This document shows positions 16,542 through 25,019 of a DNA stretch of 64,000 bases, piece after piece. A model generated the notes under the pieces. The model did no database searches and was not told where the DNA came from. It worked only from the letters and a program-made list of their open reading frames with translations. The number at the start of each line of letters is the position of its first letter. Position 1 is the stretch's first letter. The position numbers and the translations under genes are program-made. Source of the stretch: Bacillus inaquosorum KCTC 13429. GTDB lineage: Bacteria; Bacillota; Bacilli; Bacillales; Bacillaceae. The stretch is from contig NZ_AMXN01000004.1 in NCBI RefSeq assembly GCF_000332645.1, positions 434,001 to 498,000 of the forward strand. The letters are read 5' to 3'.

Positions 16542-17406
16542 ACACACGTTTCATGTGGAACTTATCAAGAAATCCTTTTCGCTGCTGCATCCGGAAATAT
16601 TCCTTCATCATGTAAGCAACACCCTGCTCGTCATTGGACCTTGTGACCCAATCGGCCTTTCTCTTAATCTCCGGAGCGGCGTTCCCCATCGCTACCCCAA
16701 GACCGGCAAGTTCAATCATTGGGAGATCGTCATACTGATGTCCGATGGCCACGACATCATCCATGGTCAGGCCCAGCTCTGAAGCGACGAGGGCCAGACC
16801 CGCTTCCTTCGAGACACCTTTCGGGACGATATTCAGCTTCTCATCGTTTACGCGAATAACATCAACCGCAGAGAAAGCTTTCGTAATCGTTTCTGTAATG
16901 TCATGCTGAATGTCGTGCTCCGTGTACACCTCGATGACAGGTGCGCTCACTGGCTCATCCATGAGAAGATCACTTAATGATTCAACAAACTGGACTGGAT
17001 AAAAGATCGGATCAGACGGGTGAATGAGTGCTTTCCCTAATAAATTTGAATTCACCTTTTTCTTGTTTCCGATCGAATACTTCTCGTGAAGAAGCCGAAT
17101 ATTGCATTGATAGCTCTCCAGCACTTGAACAATATTAAAGGTGTGATCGTCAGAGATTCTTTTTTCAAACAACGGGGCGTCTATTTTCTCAGCGATGTAT
17201 GCCCCGCTATGAGTGATCAGCTTGGCATCAAGCTTCAGCGATTTTGCTATTTTCTGTGCTGAACGAAAATGACGGTTGGTTACGAGTGTGACGTAAATCC
17301 CTTTTTTCTTAACATATTCAATCGCGTCTTTCGTTGCCTGATGAATCTTTCCGTTCGACCGAAGAAGCGCTCCATCTATATTTAAGGCAAGCAATTGTTT
17401 TGACAC
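16540..17406 (-). CDS. yhaX: YhaX, HAD-superfamily protein with altered catalytic residues
   Basis: A 288-residue Cof-type HAD fold: motif I at residues 8-15, motif II Thr in VTLVTNRH, motif III Lys in VPKGVSK, motif IV region AIGHQYDDLPMI. Motif I reads NIDGALL instead of DxDGT, so the nucleophilic Asp is Asn. Motif IV reads GHQYDD instead of GDxxND, so a Mg2+-binding Asp is His. It is therefore probably not a phosphatase. In B. subtilis yhaX is a sporulation (sigma-E) gene, and I recall its product as a spore coat protein; a structural role fits. AGGAGGGGG precedes the ATG. Confidence 0.9.
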   Translation of the reverse strand: MSKQLLALNIDGALLRSNGKIHQATKDAIEYVKKKGIYVTLVTNRHFRSAQKIAKSLKLDAKLITHSGAYIAEKIDAPLFEKRISDDHTFNIVQVLESYQCNIRLLHEKYSIGNKKKVNSNLLGKALIHPSDPIFYPVQFVESLSDLLMDEPVSAPVIEVYTEHDIQHDITETITKAFSAVDVIRVNDEKLNIVPKGVSKEAGLALVASELGLTMDDVVAIGHQYDDLPMIELAGLGVAMGNAAPEIKRKADWVTRSNDEQGVAYMMKEYFRMQQRKGFLDKFHMKRV

Positions 17407-17894
17407 AGAGATGTCCCCCTCCTTGATGACTGTACTTGTGTATAGAATATGACCCTGTCTCTGTGTTTAGAACAACCTTTTCTGCAAAGCAAAAAAAGCC
17501 TGGCTCAGCAGACTTTATGTTTTTGGCATTATGATAGGATACGATCGAAGCAGCCATTCTCCCTAATATCGTTATTTCGATTTACGAAAAATCATGTATC
17601 AGGAACCCCTTGTTTGACCAATGATGCGCTCCGAACACTTACTCTCTGTTGCTTATCCCCTCTATATAACGGCATGATATGCGACCGTATCCAATTGAAA
17701 TCAGGTAAGTGTAGGCGCTTTCAAAGCCATTATCTCAGTTTTTCTTGCTGATGACAAGGGTTTTTTTAACTAAAAAAAGTATCCAAATGATGTATACTAA
17801 GGTAGGATCGGTTGTTAATTTTTGGAATATATCGCTTGATTCAGAACATATATTCCCATATAATATAAATAATAAATGAAAGAGCGGTGATCAG
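17407..17894. other. Intergenic region between yhaX and yhaZ, with a leader hairpin
   Basis: About 490 bases with no convincing gene. Within it, 17487-17515 forms an imperfect stem (minus strand AAAGTCTG/CAGGCTTT, loop CTGAGC) followed on the minus strand by seven T residues, so it looks like a terminator about 85 bases upstream of yhaX. Just before yhaZ, TATACT (17792-17797) within an AT-rich stretch is a plausible sigma-A -10. Confidence 0.45.
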
Positions 17895-18968
17895 GTGGCT
17901 GACTTAAAAGAAATATACAATGAAAAACTGATATCTCAATTGATACACCATATAAAGGCATCTTGTCCTGATTTTAACCAAGACAGATTCGAGGAACAAT
18001 TGCTGCAGGAAGACTGGCCTGAACTCGCTTTAAAAGAGCGGATGCGCCCCATTACAGCTTCCTTATACGAAACACTGCCAAAACATTACGATGAAGCGCT
18101 CACAATTTTACGGGATGCAGCCCCTCATTTTAAAGGACTAAGCGGAATTCTATTCCCTGATTATGTAGAACAGTACGGGTTAGCGCATTGGGAAGAATCA
18201 ATAAAGGCATTGGAATACTTTACGCAATATTCAACCTCAGAATTTGCTGTGAGGCCTTTTTTGCTTTTAGATCAAGAAAAAATGATTGCACAATTGCTTA
18301 AATGGTCCGAGCATAAAAATGAACACGTGAGAAGACTTGCGAGCGAAGGAAGCAGGCCACGCCTGCCATGGGGAAAATCGATACCCGCTTTGAAATCAGA
18401 CCCTTCCCCCGTTCTGCCGATCCTTGAGAAGCTGATGCAGGACAAGTCCTTGTATGTAAGGAAAAGCGTGGCCAACAACCTTAATGATATATCAAAAACG
18501 CATCCTCATTTGCTAAGAAAAGTCGCAGATCAATGGTACGGAACACATCCCTATTCCGATTGGATCATCAAACACGCCTATCGGACCTTATTAAAAAAGG
18601 GTGATAAACAGGCCTTATCGCTTTTTGGTTATGAAAATGCTGATTCAATACAATTACATGATTTAACATGTCAATCAAGCCATATAGCCATTGGCGAAAG
18701 CCTTGAATTTTCTTTCTATATTCATTCAGACAGGGATCAAAAAGTAAGAATTGAGTACGCAATTGATTTTGTAAAAGCAAGAGGTCAGCGTCATCAAAAA
18801 GTATTTAAAATAACAGAAACAAATATTAGAAAAAACGAAACTAAGCCGTACACAAGAATTCAATCCTTTAAGGATCTAACTACCAGAAAACATTACAAAG
18901 GAATTCATACATTATCAGTGATCATCAATGGAGAGGTAAAAGATTCATTGGATTTCCAAGTTTGCTGA
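17895..18968 (+). CDS. yhaZ: YhaZ, AlkC/AlkD-type DNA alkylation glycosylase
   Basis: A 357-residue protein. Helical repeats of the AlkD/AlkC DNA glycosylase fold occupy about residues 1-245, with HVRRLASEGSRPRLPWGKSI and SLYVRKSVANNLNDIS as typical HEAT-like segments. A C-terminal beta-rich domain of about 100 residues (SLEFSFYIHSDRDQKVRIEY) marks the AlkC branch, where it is Ig-like. The likely role is base-excision removal of N3/N7-methylated bases. The GTG start follows GAGCGGTGATCAG. In 168 it is a monocistronic hypothetical; the substrate assignment is by family. Confidence 0.85.
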   Translation: MADLKEIYNEKLISQLIHHIKASCPDFNQDRFEEQLLQEDWPELALKERMRPITASLYETLPKHYDEALTILRDAAPHFKGLSGILFPDYVEQYGLAHWEESIKALEYFTQYSTSEFAVRPFLLLDQEKMIAQLLKWSEHKNEHVRRLASEGSRPRLPWGKSIPALKSDPSPVLPILEKLMQDKSLYVRKSVANNLNDISKTHPHLLRKVADQWYGTHPYSDWIIKHAYRTLLKKGDKQALSLFGYENADSIQLHDLTCQSSHIAIGESLEFSFYIHSDRDQKVRIEYAIDFVKARGQRHQKVFKITETNIRKNETKPYTRIQSFKDLTTRKHYKGIHTLSVIINGEVKDSLDFQVC

Positions 18969-18976
18969 AAGAATAA

Positions 18977-19006
18977 AAAATCCCTTCTTTTCCAAGAAGG
19001 GATTTT
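18977..19006. terminator. Bidirectional terminator between yhaZ and yheA
   Basis: Stem AAATCCCTTCTT/AAGAAGGGATTT with loop TTCC. The T run is on both sides and longer on the minus strand. Confidence 0.88.
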
Positions 19007-19011
19007 GCTGT

Positions 19012-19365
19012 TTAGCCTTCGACACTGCCGTAAAGCTCTTCTAAAGGCTTCATAATGATTTTGTTCAATTCACCGATCAGCACGCTCATGCGCTGCTCCG
19101 CTTCCATCAGCTGAGAAATTTTTTCGTGCTGCTGTACAAGCGCAACTGTTTTTTGAGCCTGCGTCACTTCTTCTTGTGTAATTTCTTCTCCTGCCATTTG
19201 TTTTTGCTGGAGTCTAAGCTGCACATCACGGAAGTTTTCGAACATGCGCTTCGCTGATTCATCTGCGTTTACTTCATCGTACAGGTTTTTTAAACGGGTG
19301 AACTCTTCGCTCCCGCGTAATGCTTTTTCCAGATCATACGCTACATCATAAAAATTAACAGCCAT
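19012..19365 (-). CDS. yheA: YheA, YlbF/YmcA-family protein
   Basis: A 117-residue all-helical protein (MAVNFYDVAYDLEKALRGSE) of the YlbF/YmcA/YheA family. The family includes YlbF and YmcA, which with YaaT form a complex affecting RNA processing and development. YheA itself has no established function that I know of. There is no Cys and no membrane segment. It lies downstream of yheB on the same strand, 92 bases apart, and may share a transcript. Confidence 0.92.
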   Translation of the reverse strand: MAVNFYDVAYDLEKALRGSEEFTRLKNLYDEVNADESAKRMFENFRDVQLRLQQKQMAGEEITQEEVTQAQKTVALVQQHEKISQLMEAEQRMSVLIGELNKIIMKPLEELYGSVEG

Positions 19366-19457
19366 TGTGTATAGCTCCTTTCATCATTGCCGTTTGACAT
19401 ACCACTCCACTATAACAGACTATGGAGCTGCTTTCATTAATCAAAAACCATTTCTTC

Positions 19458-20591
19458 TTAAAAAAGGATGACAAACAATGCTTGAATCGCACCTATGATT
19501 CCGCCGAGAAGGCCTCCCAAATAGGTAATCATTTTAAATTCTTTTTTGGAAATGGACAGCACCATTTCTTCAAGACGCTGCACCGGGAACTGATCCACCT
19601 GCTCCTTGACGATTTCCTCAAGGCGCATCCGTTTTAAAACACTTTCAAGATTGGCCGAAATCCCTTCAAGCAATTTGTCTAACAGCGCTGGCAGCATTTG
19701 CTGGGTCAGCTCAGATTCATAGCGCACGGTAAGCGTGCCAATCGTATTGTCAAAGAAAGGAGCAGTCGAGAATGTTTGCAGCACTCTTCGTTTCAGGCTG
19801 AAAATGAGCGCTTTGGCATTCCATTTTTCGTCTGCCTCATAAAACGTGTACTCCCTCAGCTTACCCCATTCATTTTGCAAGAGATCAGAAAGCAGTTTAT
19901 TTGTTTCCTCATTCCGCAAAAACTTCAGCAGCTCCGGCAGCACGCGGTCCGCGAGGCTTGTATTGCCCAAAAACATTTGCACCATGCTTCCAAGCATGCC
20001 GCGCTCTTTTAAAAAGTCATCAATCATATTGCCGAGACGGATTTTCCCTTCATCACTTTCAAAATAACTGACACTTCGTGACAATATATATCCTGAAATC
20101 ATCGGGATCTTTTCCTCAAGCTTTTCCTGCACTTCCAAAGGCACCAGCTCTTTTAACGATTGATGCTCGTATTGGCGGAAAAGCTTATTCAGCTTATCAT
20201 CGGTCCAGTTGCTGATCCATGCGTCTGCCGCTTCATCAGGACGCTTTACCCCGGCATTTTCAAGTGCTTCTTTTACTGTCATTTCAGAAAGTGACAGCTT
20301 TTGAATCAGCTGTTCCCCGACTTGAAGAGCCTGCGCTTTGGCTGTATCAGAGACGAGCCGCTTTTTAATACCCTCAGGGGTTAAGAGATGATTCACTACC
20401 ATCAGCCCCATTTGTTTTGCAAGTTCATCCCGTCTTCTCGGAATCAGCCCGGGCGTGAAAGGAACTCGTTTCCCAAACAAATAGTACGCTTTATATGGCC
20501 TAAATAGCATTTGAATTGCTAAATGATTGGTTACCGCTCCAATGGCAGCGCCGATCACGATCATAAAAATAAAGGTTCCTGCAATACCCAT
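19458..20591 (-). CDS. yheB: YheB, DUF445 membrane protein
   Basis: A 377-residue DUF445 protein. The N-terminal helix AGTFIFMIVIGAAIGAVTNH is followed by the family signature LAIQMLFRPYKAYYLFGKRV and PFTPGLIPRRRDELAKQMG. A long helical cytoplasmic or peripheral region follows, and a second hydrophobic segment sits at the very C-terminus (GGLLGGIIGAIQALFVILF). The family is widespread in Firmicutes and of unknown function. ATG 20591 has a GGAAGATGAA site. Confidence 0.92.
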   Translation of the reverse strand: MGIAGTFIFMIVIGAAIGAVTNHLAIQMLFRPYKAYYLFGKRVPFTPGLIPRRRDELAKQMGLMVVNHLLTPEGIKKRLVSDTAKAQALQVGEQLIQKLSLSEMTVKEALENAGVKRPDEAADAWISNWTDDKLNKLFRQYEHQSLKELVPLEVQEKLEEKIPMISGYILSRSVSYFESDEGKIRLGNMIDDFLKERGMLGSMVQMFLGNTSLADRVLPELLKFLRNEETNKLLSDLLQNEWGKLREYTFYEADEKWNAKALIFSLKRRVLQTFSTAPFFDNTIGTLTVRYESELTQQMLPALLDKLLEGISANLESVLKRMRLEEIVKEQVDQFPVQRLEEMVLSISKKEFKMITYLGGLLGGIIGAIQALFVILF

Positions 20592-20807
20592 TCCTATTCA
20601 TCTTCCTCCATCTGTGCTTCAGCTTTTTTTCATATAGATGTTGTACCTATTCGTATTATAGAGGCTGATGCAATCACTTAGCAAATGAGGAGACAAATTC
20701 CTGTTGTCAGAAAATCAGCTTGTTCTTTTGGAATAGGGCAAGGTGGAGAATCGTATTCTGTAAAGTAGAATACCGTCAGCTGCGTTCGTCTTACACGTAT
20801 TTAGCGT

Positions 20808-20836
20808 AAAGCTGCTGACACCCGCCGGCAGCTTTT
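20808..20836 (+). promoter_or_regulatory. Hairpin in the yheC leader
   Basis: Stem AAAGCTGC(TG)/(CG)GCAGCTTT with an 8-base loop, ending about 22 bases before the yheC start and followed by TTGAATAAAAGG. It resembles a weak terminator or an RNA-protecting hairpin close to the ribosome site AAAAGGGGGAG. Confidence 0.4.
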
Positions 20837-20858
20837 GAATAAAAGGGGGAGTCTCACC

Positions 20859-21950
20859 ATGATAACACTTGGTTTTATGTCCTTATCCCGCCAGCATGAA
20901 GCGGACTATTCCGCAGAGTTGGCCAAAAGAGCACCCGAATTTGGCATACGTTTCATCCGGTTTACACCGTTTGATATTTTACCTGACACCTTGCGTGTCA
21001 AAGCATCGGTCTATCACTCGGCCAGCAGCACATGGAACGAAACTGAAATGGCGATTCCAGATTATATTTATGACCGCTGTTTTTACGGCAAGGATTCACA
21101 ATCCCAAAAAGCAAAACCGATCGTTGAGTGGCTCAAAAAATATCCGAAAACGGAATTCATCGGGCTGGGTCTTCCCGATAAGTGGACCGTTCTTCATGAT
21201 CTGCAGCAGCACGCTGTGATCAACCCCTATATTCCGGAAACGATGAAGGTGAGCCGCTATGAACAAATCCACTCCTTCTTAACCAAAGAAAAAGCCTGCA
21301 TCTTAAAACCGGCGTTCGGCGCAGGAGGCAGAGGCGTTATTCTTTTGGAGCTGGGTAAGAAAAACATAACCGCTACTTATCACATCGGAAAGGATAAGCA
21401 GACAAAAACCTTTTCCAACCAAACTTCTTTCAAAACATGGTGCAAAAAAGTGCTTCAGCATCAATATTTGCTTCAGCCTTATTTAAATATTCAAGATAAG
21501 GAGCAATACCCGTGTGATATCCGCCTCTTCATGGAAAAAAACGAAGCAGGTGAATGGAATACAGTCGGAAAGGCAGTGAGACGCGGATACAAACACGGGC
21601 TTTTGGCCAATTTGTCAGGCGGATCTGATGCGTTGACATTCGATTCATGGTTTGAAGATATACCGAAAAAACAGCAAGTGGTCTTACTTGATGACGTGTT
21701 CTCGATTACCCAGTCGGTTCCGTATTACCTTGACGAGCGCTACGGGCCGCTGTTTGAACTCGGGCTCGATATATGCCTTGCGAAGGACGGGAGAATTTGG
21801 ATCCTAGATATCAATTCCAAACCGGGCAGGAAATCAATCCTGCGTGTCTCTCCCGAGCAAAAAGAACAGCTGTATACCTGTCCCCTTAAGCGCTGCCAAT
21901 ATTTGTTTTCTGAGCAAAGCCAGAAAGGAGTTCTTCCGCGTGAATCGTAA
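20859..21950 (+). CDS. yheC: YheC, ATP-grasp spore coat-associated protein
   Basis: A 363-residue YheC/YheD-type ATP-grasp protein. After an N-terminal domain (ITLGFMSLSRQHEADYSAEL), the ATP-grasp core shows the Lys-containing loop ILKPAFGAGGRGVILLE near residue 145 and the metal-binding end LDICLAKDGRIWILDINSKP. The family ligates a carboxylate to an amine; the substrate is unknown. It overlaps the paralog yheD by 11 bases. In B. subtilis these are sporulation genes. I chose ATG 20859, with AAAAGGGGGAG about 10 bases upstream. Confidence 0.9.
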   Translation: MITLGFMSLSRQHEADYSAELAKRAPEFGIRFIRFTPFDILPDTLRVKASVYHSASSTWNETEMAIPDYIYDRCFYGKDSQSQKAKPIVEWLKKYPKTEFIGLGLPDKWTVLHDLQQHAVINPYIPETMKVSRYEQIHSFLTKEKACILKPAFGAGGRGVILLELGKKNITATYHIGKDKQTKTFSNQTSFKTWCKKVLQHQYLLQPYLNIQDKEQYPCDIRLFMEKNEAGEWNTVGKAVRRGYKHGLLANLSGGSDALTFDSWFEDIPKKQQVVLLDDVFSITQSVPYYLDERYGPLFELGLDICLAKDGRIWILDINSKPGRKSILRVSPEQKEQLYTCPLKRCQYLFSEQSQKGVLPRES

Positions 21951-23301
21951 ACGGTTTTTGATCGGCATAGACAAAACCAGTGAAAATACCCTGTTTCTCC
22001 CCTCTTCCATGAAGCGAGACGGACTTTTGCATGCCGCATTCGGGACGAAGGTTGTCAGATGCCACATTTCTTACAGACGGCATCTAGAACAAACCGTGCT
22101 TCTCTCTGAAAATCTGTTTCATGAGCTTTTGCTTCCCCATCGAAGCAGGGCTGACATCCTGATTCATGATCATACGGTGCATATCGGGCCGTTAATCGGC
22201 ATCTTTACGGCAGGTTTTACCGTATCTCTTGAGCGCCCTTTTAAGGATCGTTCCCTCTTTTTTTCTAAGCTTGTTACGTTACACGAGCAAGCAGGAGGCT
22301 ACTGCTTCGTTTTCGGCGCACACCAAATCAATTGGGAGGAGGGTACGATTGAAGGGCTCCTATACAGAGAAAACGGCTGGGAGAAAAAAATCGTCCCGCT
22401 GCCGAACGTCGTTTATGACCGTTTGCCAAACAGAAAAATTGAAGATTCGCTTCTCTTGCAACATACAAAAAAACGGCTGATTGATGAATATCAAATCCCA
22501 TGGTTTAATAAAACATTTTTTAATAAATGGAGCGTTCATCAATTGCTCGAAAAAGATCCGAGAACCGCCCCTTTTTTGCCGAAATCCGAGCTGACACCAT
22601 CTGTGGAGAAAATTGCAGAACTCTGTGAAGCATACAAAAAAGTCTATATCAAACCGGCAAACGGAGCACTCGGCACTGGGATATATCAGCTGACAAAAAC
22701 AGACGATGGCCTGACAGTGAAACATACAAACGACGCCAAAACGTTTTCTTCAATCGATTATTCAGATGCCTCCGCATTTCTGGCAGAATTTCAAAAACAG
22801 CACGACCCGTCTGACTTTCTCATTCAGCAAGGTGTTGATCTGATCAAATTTCAAGGCAAACCAGCGGATTTTCGTGTCCATACCAATAAAAACAGAAAAG
22901 GGAAATGGACTGTGACAGCAATAGCCGTAAAAATTTCCGGAGAAAACAGTATTACAACACATCTTTCTAATGGCGGAACTGTAAAAACACTTGCAGAAGT
23001 ATACGATGATCCTGCTGAAAGAATTAAGGTCATTAAAAAGCTTTCTGCTGCGGCACTGACGGCAAGCCATGTGCTTCACGATCATATTGAGGGGTTTATC
23101 GGGGAGATTGGCTTCGATTTTGGCATTGATCAGAACGGTAAAGTATGGATGTTTGAAGCGAATTCACGTCCGGGCCGCAGTATTTTTTCTCATCCGAATT
23201 TGTATCATGTTGATTCTTTAACAAAACGAAGAAGCTTTGAATACGCCTCCTATCTATCCGAGAAGGCGATCACCTCCCATGAAGCGCTGTGGCCTTCGTA
23301 A
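21940..23301 (+). CDS. yheD: YheD, ATP-grasp spore coat-associated protein
   Basis: A 453-residue paralog of YheC. The N-terminal 190 residues include HQINWEEGTIEGLLY. The ATP-grasp part carries VYIKPANGALGTGIYQL near residue 245 and IGEIGFDFGIDQNGKVWMFE followed by ANSRPGRSIF near the end. The start is GTG 21940, with AAAGGAG 8-9 bases upstream and within the end of yheC. In B. subtilis YheD is a sigma-E-dependent protein that localises around the forespore. Substrate and product are unknown. Two ATP-grasp enzymes in tandem suggest successive additions to one peptide- or amine-like spore component. Confidence 0.9.
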   Translation: MNRKRFLIGIDKTSENTLFLPSSMKRDGLLHAAFGTKVVRCHISYRRHLEQTVLLSENLFHELLLPHRSRADILIHDHTVHIGPLIGIFTAGFTVSLERPFKDRSLFFSKLVTLHEQAGGYCFVFGAHQINWEEGTIEGLLYRENGWEKKIVPLPNVVYDRLPNRKIEDSLLLQHTKKRLIDEYQIPWFNKTFFNKWSVHQLLEKDPRTAPFLPKSELTPSVEKIAELCEAYKKVYIKPANGALGTGIYQLTKTDDGLTVKHTNDAKTFSSIDYSDASAFLAEFQKQHDPSDFLIQQGVDLIKFQGKPADFRVHTNKNRKGKWTVTAIAVKISGENSITTHLSNGGTVKTLAEVYDDPAERIKVIKKLSAAALTASHVLHDHIEGFIGEIGFDFGIDQNGKVWMFEANSRPGRSIFSHPNLYHVDSLTKRRSFEYASYLSEKAITSHEALWPS

Positions 23302-23461
23302 TCTGTCCGCTTTTTTTATTAAAGCGGGCCTATCTTTATCCAGGGCTAGGACAAACTGTATCCCAAAGACCTCTTCAATGATGTTCTGAAACAGTGATAC
23401 AATGAACATAATTCGTTCGTATCCAGGTCAATTGACATCAATTTTAAGGAGCGTGGCCGTA

Positions 23462-23671
23462 ATGATTTCTCATTTCAGCTGGAAACCTTTGTTCCAAAAA
23501 GAAAAGCTGCCCGGATGGAGAATTTCGTTTTATTATAAAGGAACTCATTATGAAGGCATCTATCATAAAAGCGGTGAGATTGAATGGGGAAATTTGTTTC
23601 CCGCCCGCGCTGACGAGCCTGCTCTTAAAAACGAGATACATGAACTGATGCTTTTTCATATTTATGACTAG
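23462..23671 (+). CDS. yheE: YheE, DUF5342 small protein
   Basis: About 69 residues beginning MISHFSWKPLFQKEKLPGW, a small basic soluble protein with several aromatic residues (SFYYKGTHYEGIYHKSG), conserved in Bacillus and of unknown function. ATG 23462 lies 10 bases after AAGGAG (23446-23451). A GTG three codons upstream is too close to that site, though it may be the annotated start elsewhere. A tight terminator begins at its stop codon. Confidence 0.8.
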   Translation: MISHFSWKPLFQKEKLPGWRISFYYKGTHYEGIYHKSGEIEWGNLFPARADEPALKNEIHELMLFHIYD

Positions 23672-23699
23672 CTTAGCCTGAACGGCTAAGCTTTTTTTT
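23670..23699 (+). terminator. Terminator of yheE
   Basis: Stem AGCTTAGCC/GGCTAAGCT with loop TGAAC, then a run of eight T residues. Confidence 0.9.
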
Positions 23700-23731
23700 A
23701 TGTCTTCTCAAGATTTACCACTCAATTCTCC

Positions 23732-23761
23732 GCATGAGTTTCCGGCCATTTTAACATAATA
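23732..23761 (+). promoter_or_regulatory. Candidate sigma-G promoter of sspB
   Basis: GCATGA (23732-23737) and CATAATA (23755-23761) are separated by 17 bases and match the forespore sigma-G pattern. Transcription would begin near 23768-23770, about 14 bases before the tRNA-like leader element. Confidence 0.6.
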
Positions 23762-23783
23762 CTAGTAACAAGCCGGCAAGCAT

Positions 23784-23855
23784 TGGGTTACGCCGAGACG
23801 GCAGTGATACCCGAGACGGGTCCACAGACTGGTGCAACTCCAGTTAACCCAACCA
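23784..23855 (+). promoter_or_regulatory. tRNA-like structured leader of sspB
   Basis: TGGGTTA (23784-23790) pairs over 7 bp with TAACCCA (23845-23851) and is followed by A-CCA (23852-23855), like an acceptor stem. Immediately 5' of the closing strand lies ACTGG-TGCAACT-CCAGT (23828-23844), a 5-bp stem with a 7-base loop and a G-C closing pair, like a T arm. Two further hairpins inside have AGA triloops (GCCG/CGGC at 23792-23802 and ACCCG/CGGGT at 23809-23821), both built on CCGAGACGG. The total is 72 nt. It is not a canonical tRNA: there is no proper D loop, and a forced 7-base anticodon loop has C at position 33. Confidence 0.55.
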
Positions 23856-23881
23856 TACTAAACAAAAAGGAGATTTTACAC

Positions 23882-24085
23882 ATGGCTAACCAAAACTCTT
23901 CAAATGACTTACTAGTTCCTGGCGCAGCTCAGGCTATCGATCAAATGAAACTTGAAATCGCTTCTGAATTCGGCGTTAACCTTGGAGCGGATACAACTTC
24001 CCGCGCTAACGGTTCTGTCGGAGGAGAAATCACAAAACGTTTAGTATCTTTCGCTCAGCAGCAAATGGGCGGCAGAGTACAATAA
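23882..24085 (+). CDS. sspB: SspB, alpha/beta-type small acid-soluble spore protein
   Basis: 67 residues with both family signatures: [20 protein letters not shown], which contains the germination protease site (E-FGV), and the C-terminal [20 protein letters not shown]. It coats and protects spore DNA and is degraded by Gpr at germination. AAAAGGAGATTTTACACATG gives a strong ribosome site. A candidate sigma-G promoter and a structured leader precede it. Confidence 0.97.
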   Translation: MANQNSSNDLLVPGAAQAIDQMKLEIASEFGVNLGADTTSRANGSVGGEITKRLVSFAQQQMGGRVQ

Positions 24086-24104
24086 CAACTCAATATATGG
24101 CTAT

Positions 24105-24130
24105 GAGGGCGCGGTTTCCGCGCTCTCTTT
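24105..24130 (+). terminator. Terminator of sspB
   Basis: Stem GAGGGCGCGG/CCGCGCTCTC with loop TTT, then TTTATATTT. Confidence 0.85.
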
Positions 24131-24189
24131 ATATTTGTCACCCTTTTTTCCTGATCCACATATCCTAGAAAAAAAGGGAGGGAATAAGG

Positions 24190-24315
24190 GTGTCATTCAT
24201 CGCCGTTGTGAATTGGGAACTGGTTCAGTTCGTAAGTATATCCATGATTCATGAATATGTTTCCCATCGTTCTGTCTATTTGTACAGGTATTCTTTCCCG
24301 CGCTGTTCAAATTGA
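24190..24315 (+). CDS. yheF: YheF, 41-residue protein
   Basis: A GTG-started frame of 41 codons reading VSFIAVVNWELVQFVSISMI, rich in aromatic and hydroxyl residues, ending SFPRCSN. GGGAGGGAATAAGG precedes the start at suitable distance. Position and length match the 168 hypothetical yheF. No function or family is known to me. It lies between sspB and yheG with no obvious terminator before yheG. Confidence 0.65.
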   Translation: MSFIAVVNWELVQFVSISMIHEYVSHRSVYLYRYSFPRCSN

Positions 24316-24352
24316 GAACATCCTTTTATAATGAGGGCGAGGAGGTTTTTTG

Positions 24353-24973
24353 ATGAAAATCGCTTTATTTGGAGCCAGTGGCCGCGTCGGACAAGCTTTT
24401 TTAAAACAAGCTGCCGCAGATGAACAATTTGACATTTATGCTCTGGTCAGATCTCAACCTACTGAGCTTCCCCTTCCAAAAGACCGAATCGTTATGGGGA
24501 ACGCACGCTGCCGGGAAGATGTGAAAAAAGTTATGAAGGATGCTGAAATCGTGATCAGCTGTCTCGGTACAGATGGTGATGATACCCTGTCAGCAGCTTT
24601 GACACACATTCTCGACATTATGCTGGAACAGCATATCAAAAGGCTGATTACAATCGGCACTGCAGGCATTCTTGATTCCCGATATGAACCGGGAAAATAC
24701 CGGTTTGAAACAAATGAATCAAAACGAAAGCTGACCCGCGCAGCCAAGGAGCATGCAAAAGTATACGAAATGCTAAAAGAATCATCTTTAGACTGGACCA
24801 TCATCTGCCCCACTTACCTCCCGGACGGAACAGCCACCGGCGTTTATCGTGCGGAGCGTGACGTTTTGCCGGAGGGCGGTTCAAGCATTACGGTCGGTGA
24901 TACTGCTGATTTTCTCTATCGTGAGCTCGTTACAGGAGAGTATGTCGGATACCGTGCCGGACTGGCTTATTAA
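24353..24973 (+). CDS. yheG: YheG, atypical SDR (NAD(P)-binding)
   Basis: A 206-residue Rossmann-fold protein with the N-terminal nucleotide motif GASGRVGQ (residues 7-14), of the NAD(P)H-binding atypical SDR group (YwnB, biliverdin-reductase-like). A typical YxxxK pair is not evident; [16 protein letters not shown] is characteristic of this subgroup. It may be a redox sensor or reductase; the substrate is unknown. ATG 24353 follows GAGGAGGTTTTTTG. Confidence 0.85.
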   Translation: MKIALFGASGRVGQAFLKQAAADEQFDIYALVRSQPTELPLPKDRIVMGNARCREDVKKVMKDAEIVISCLGTDGDDTLSAALTHILDIMLEQHIKRLITIGTAGILDSRYEPGKYRFETNESKRKLTRAAKEHAKVYEMLKESSLDWTIICPTYLPDGTATGVYRAERDVLPEGGSSITVGDTADFLYRELVTGEYVGYRAGLAY

Positions 24974-24981
24974 GTACATAT

Positions 24982-25015
24982 AAAAAACCCAAAACACGAT
25001 TGTTTTGGGTTTTTG
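24982..25015. terminator. Bidirectional terminator between yheG and bmrD
   Basis: Stem AAAAACCCAAAACA/TGTTTTGGGTTTTT with loop CGAT. Confidence 0.9.
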
Positions 25016-25019
25016 AGCG

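Noticed and set aside
23784-23855. A bona fide tRNA gene
   Set aside because: The acceptor, T-arm and CCA features are present, but no D arm with a GG loop exists. A 7-base anticodon loop would have C at position 33 and a mismatched stem. Kept as a tRNA-like leader.
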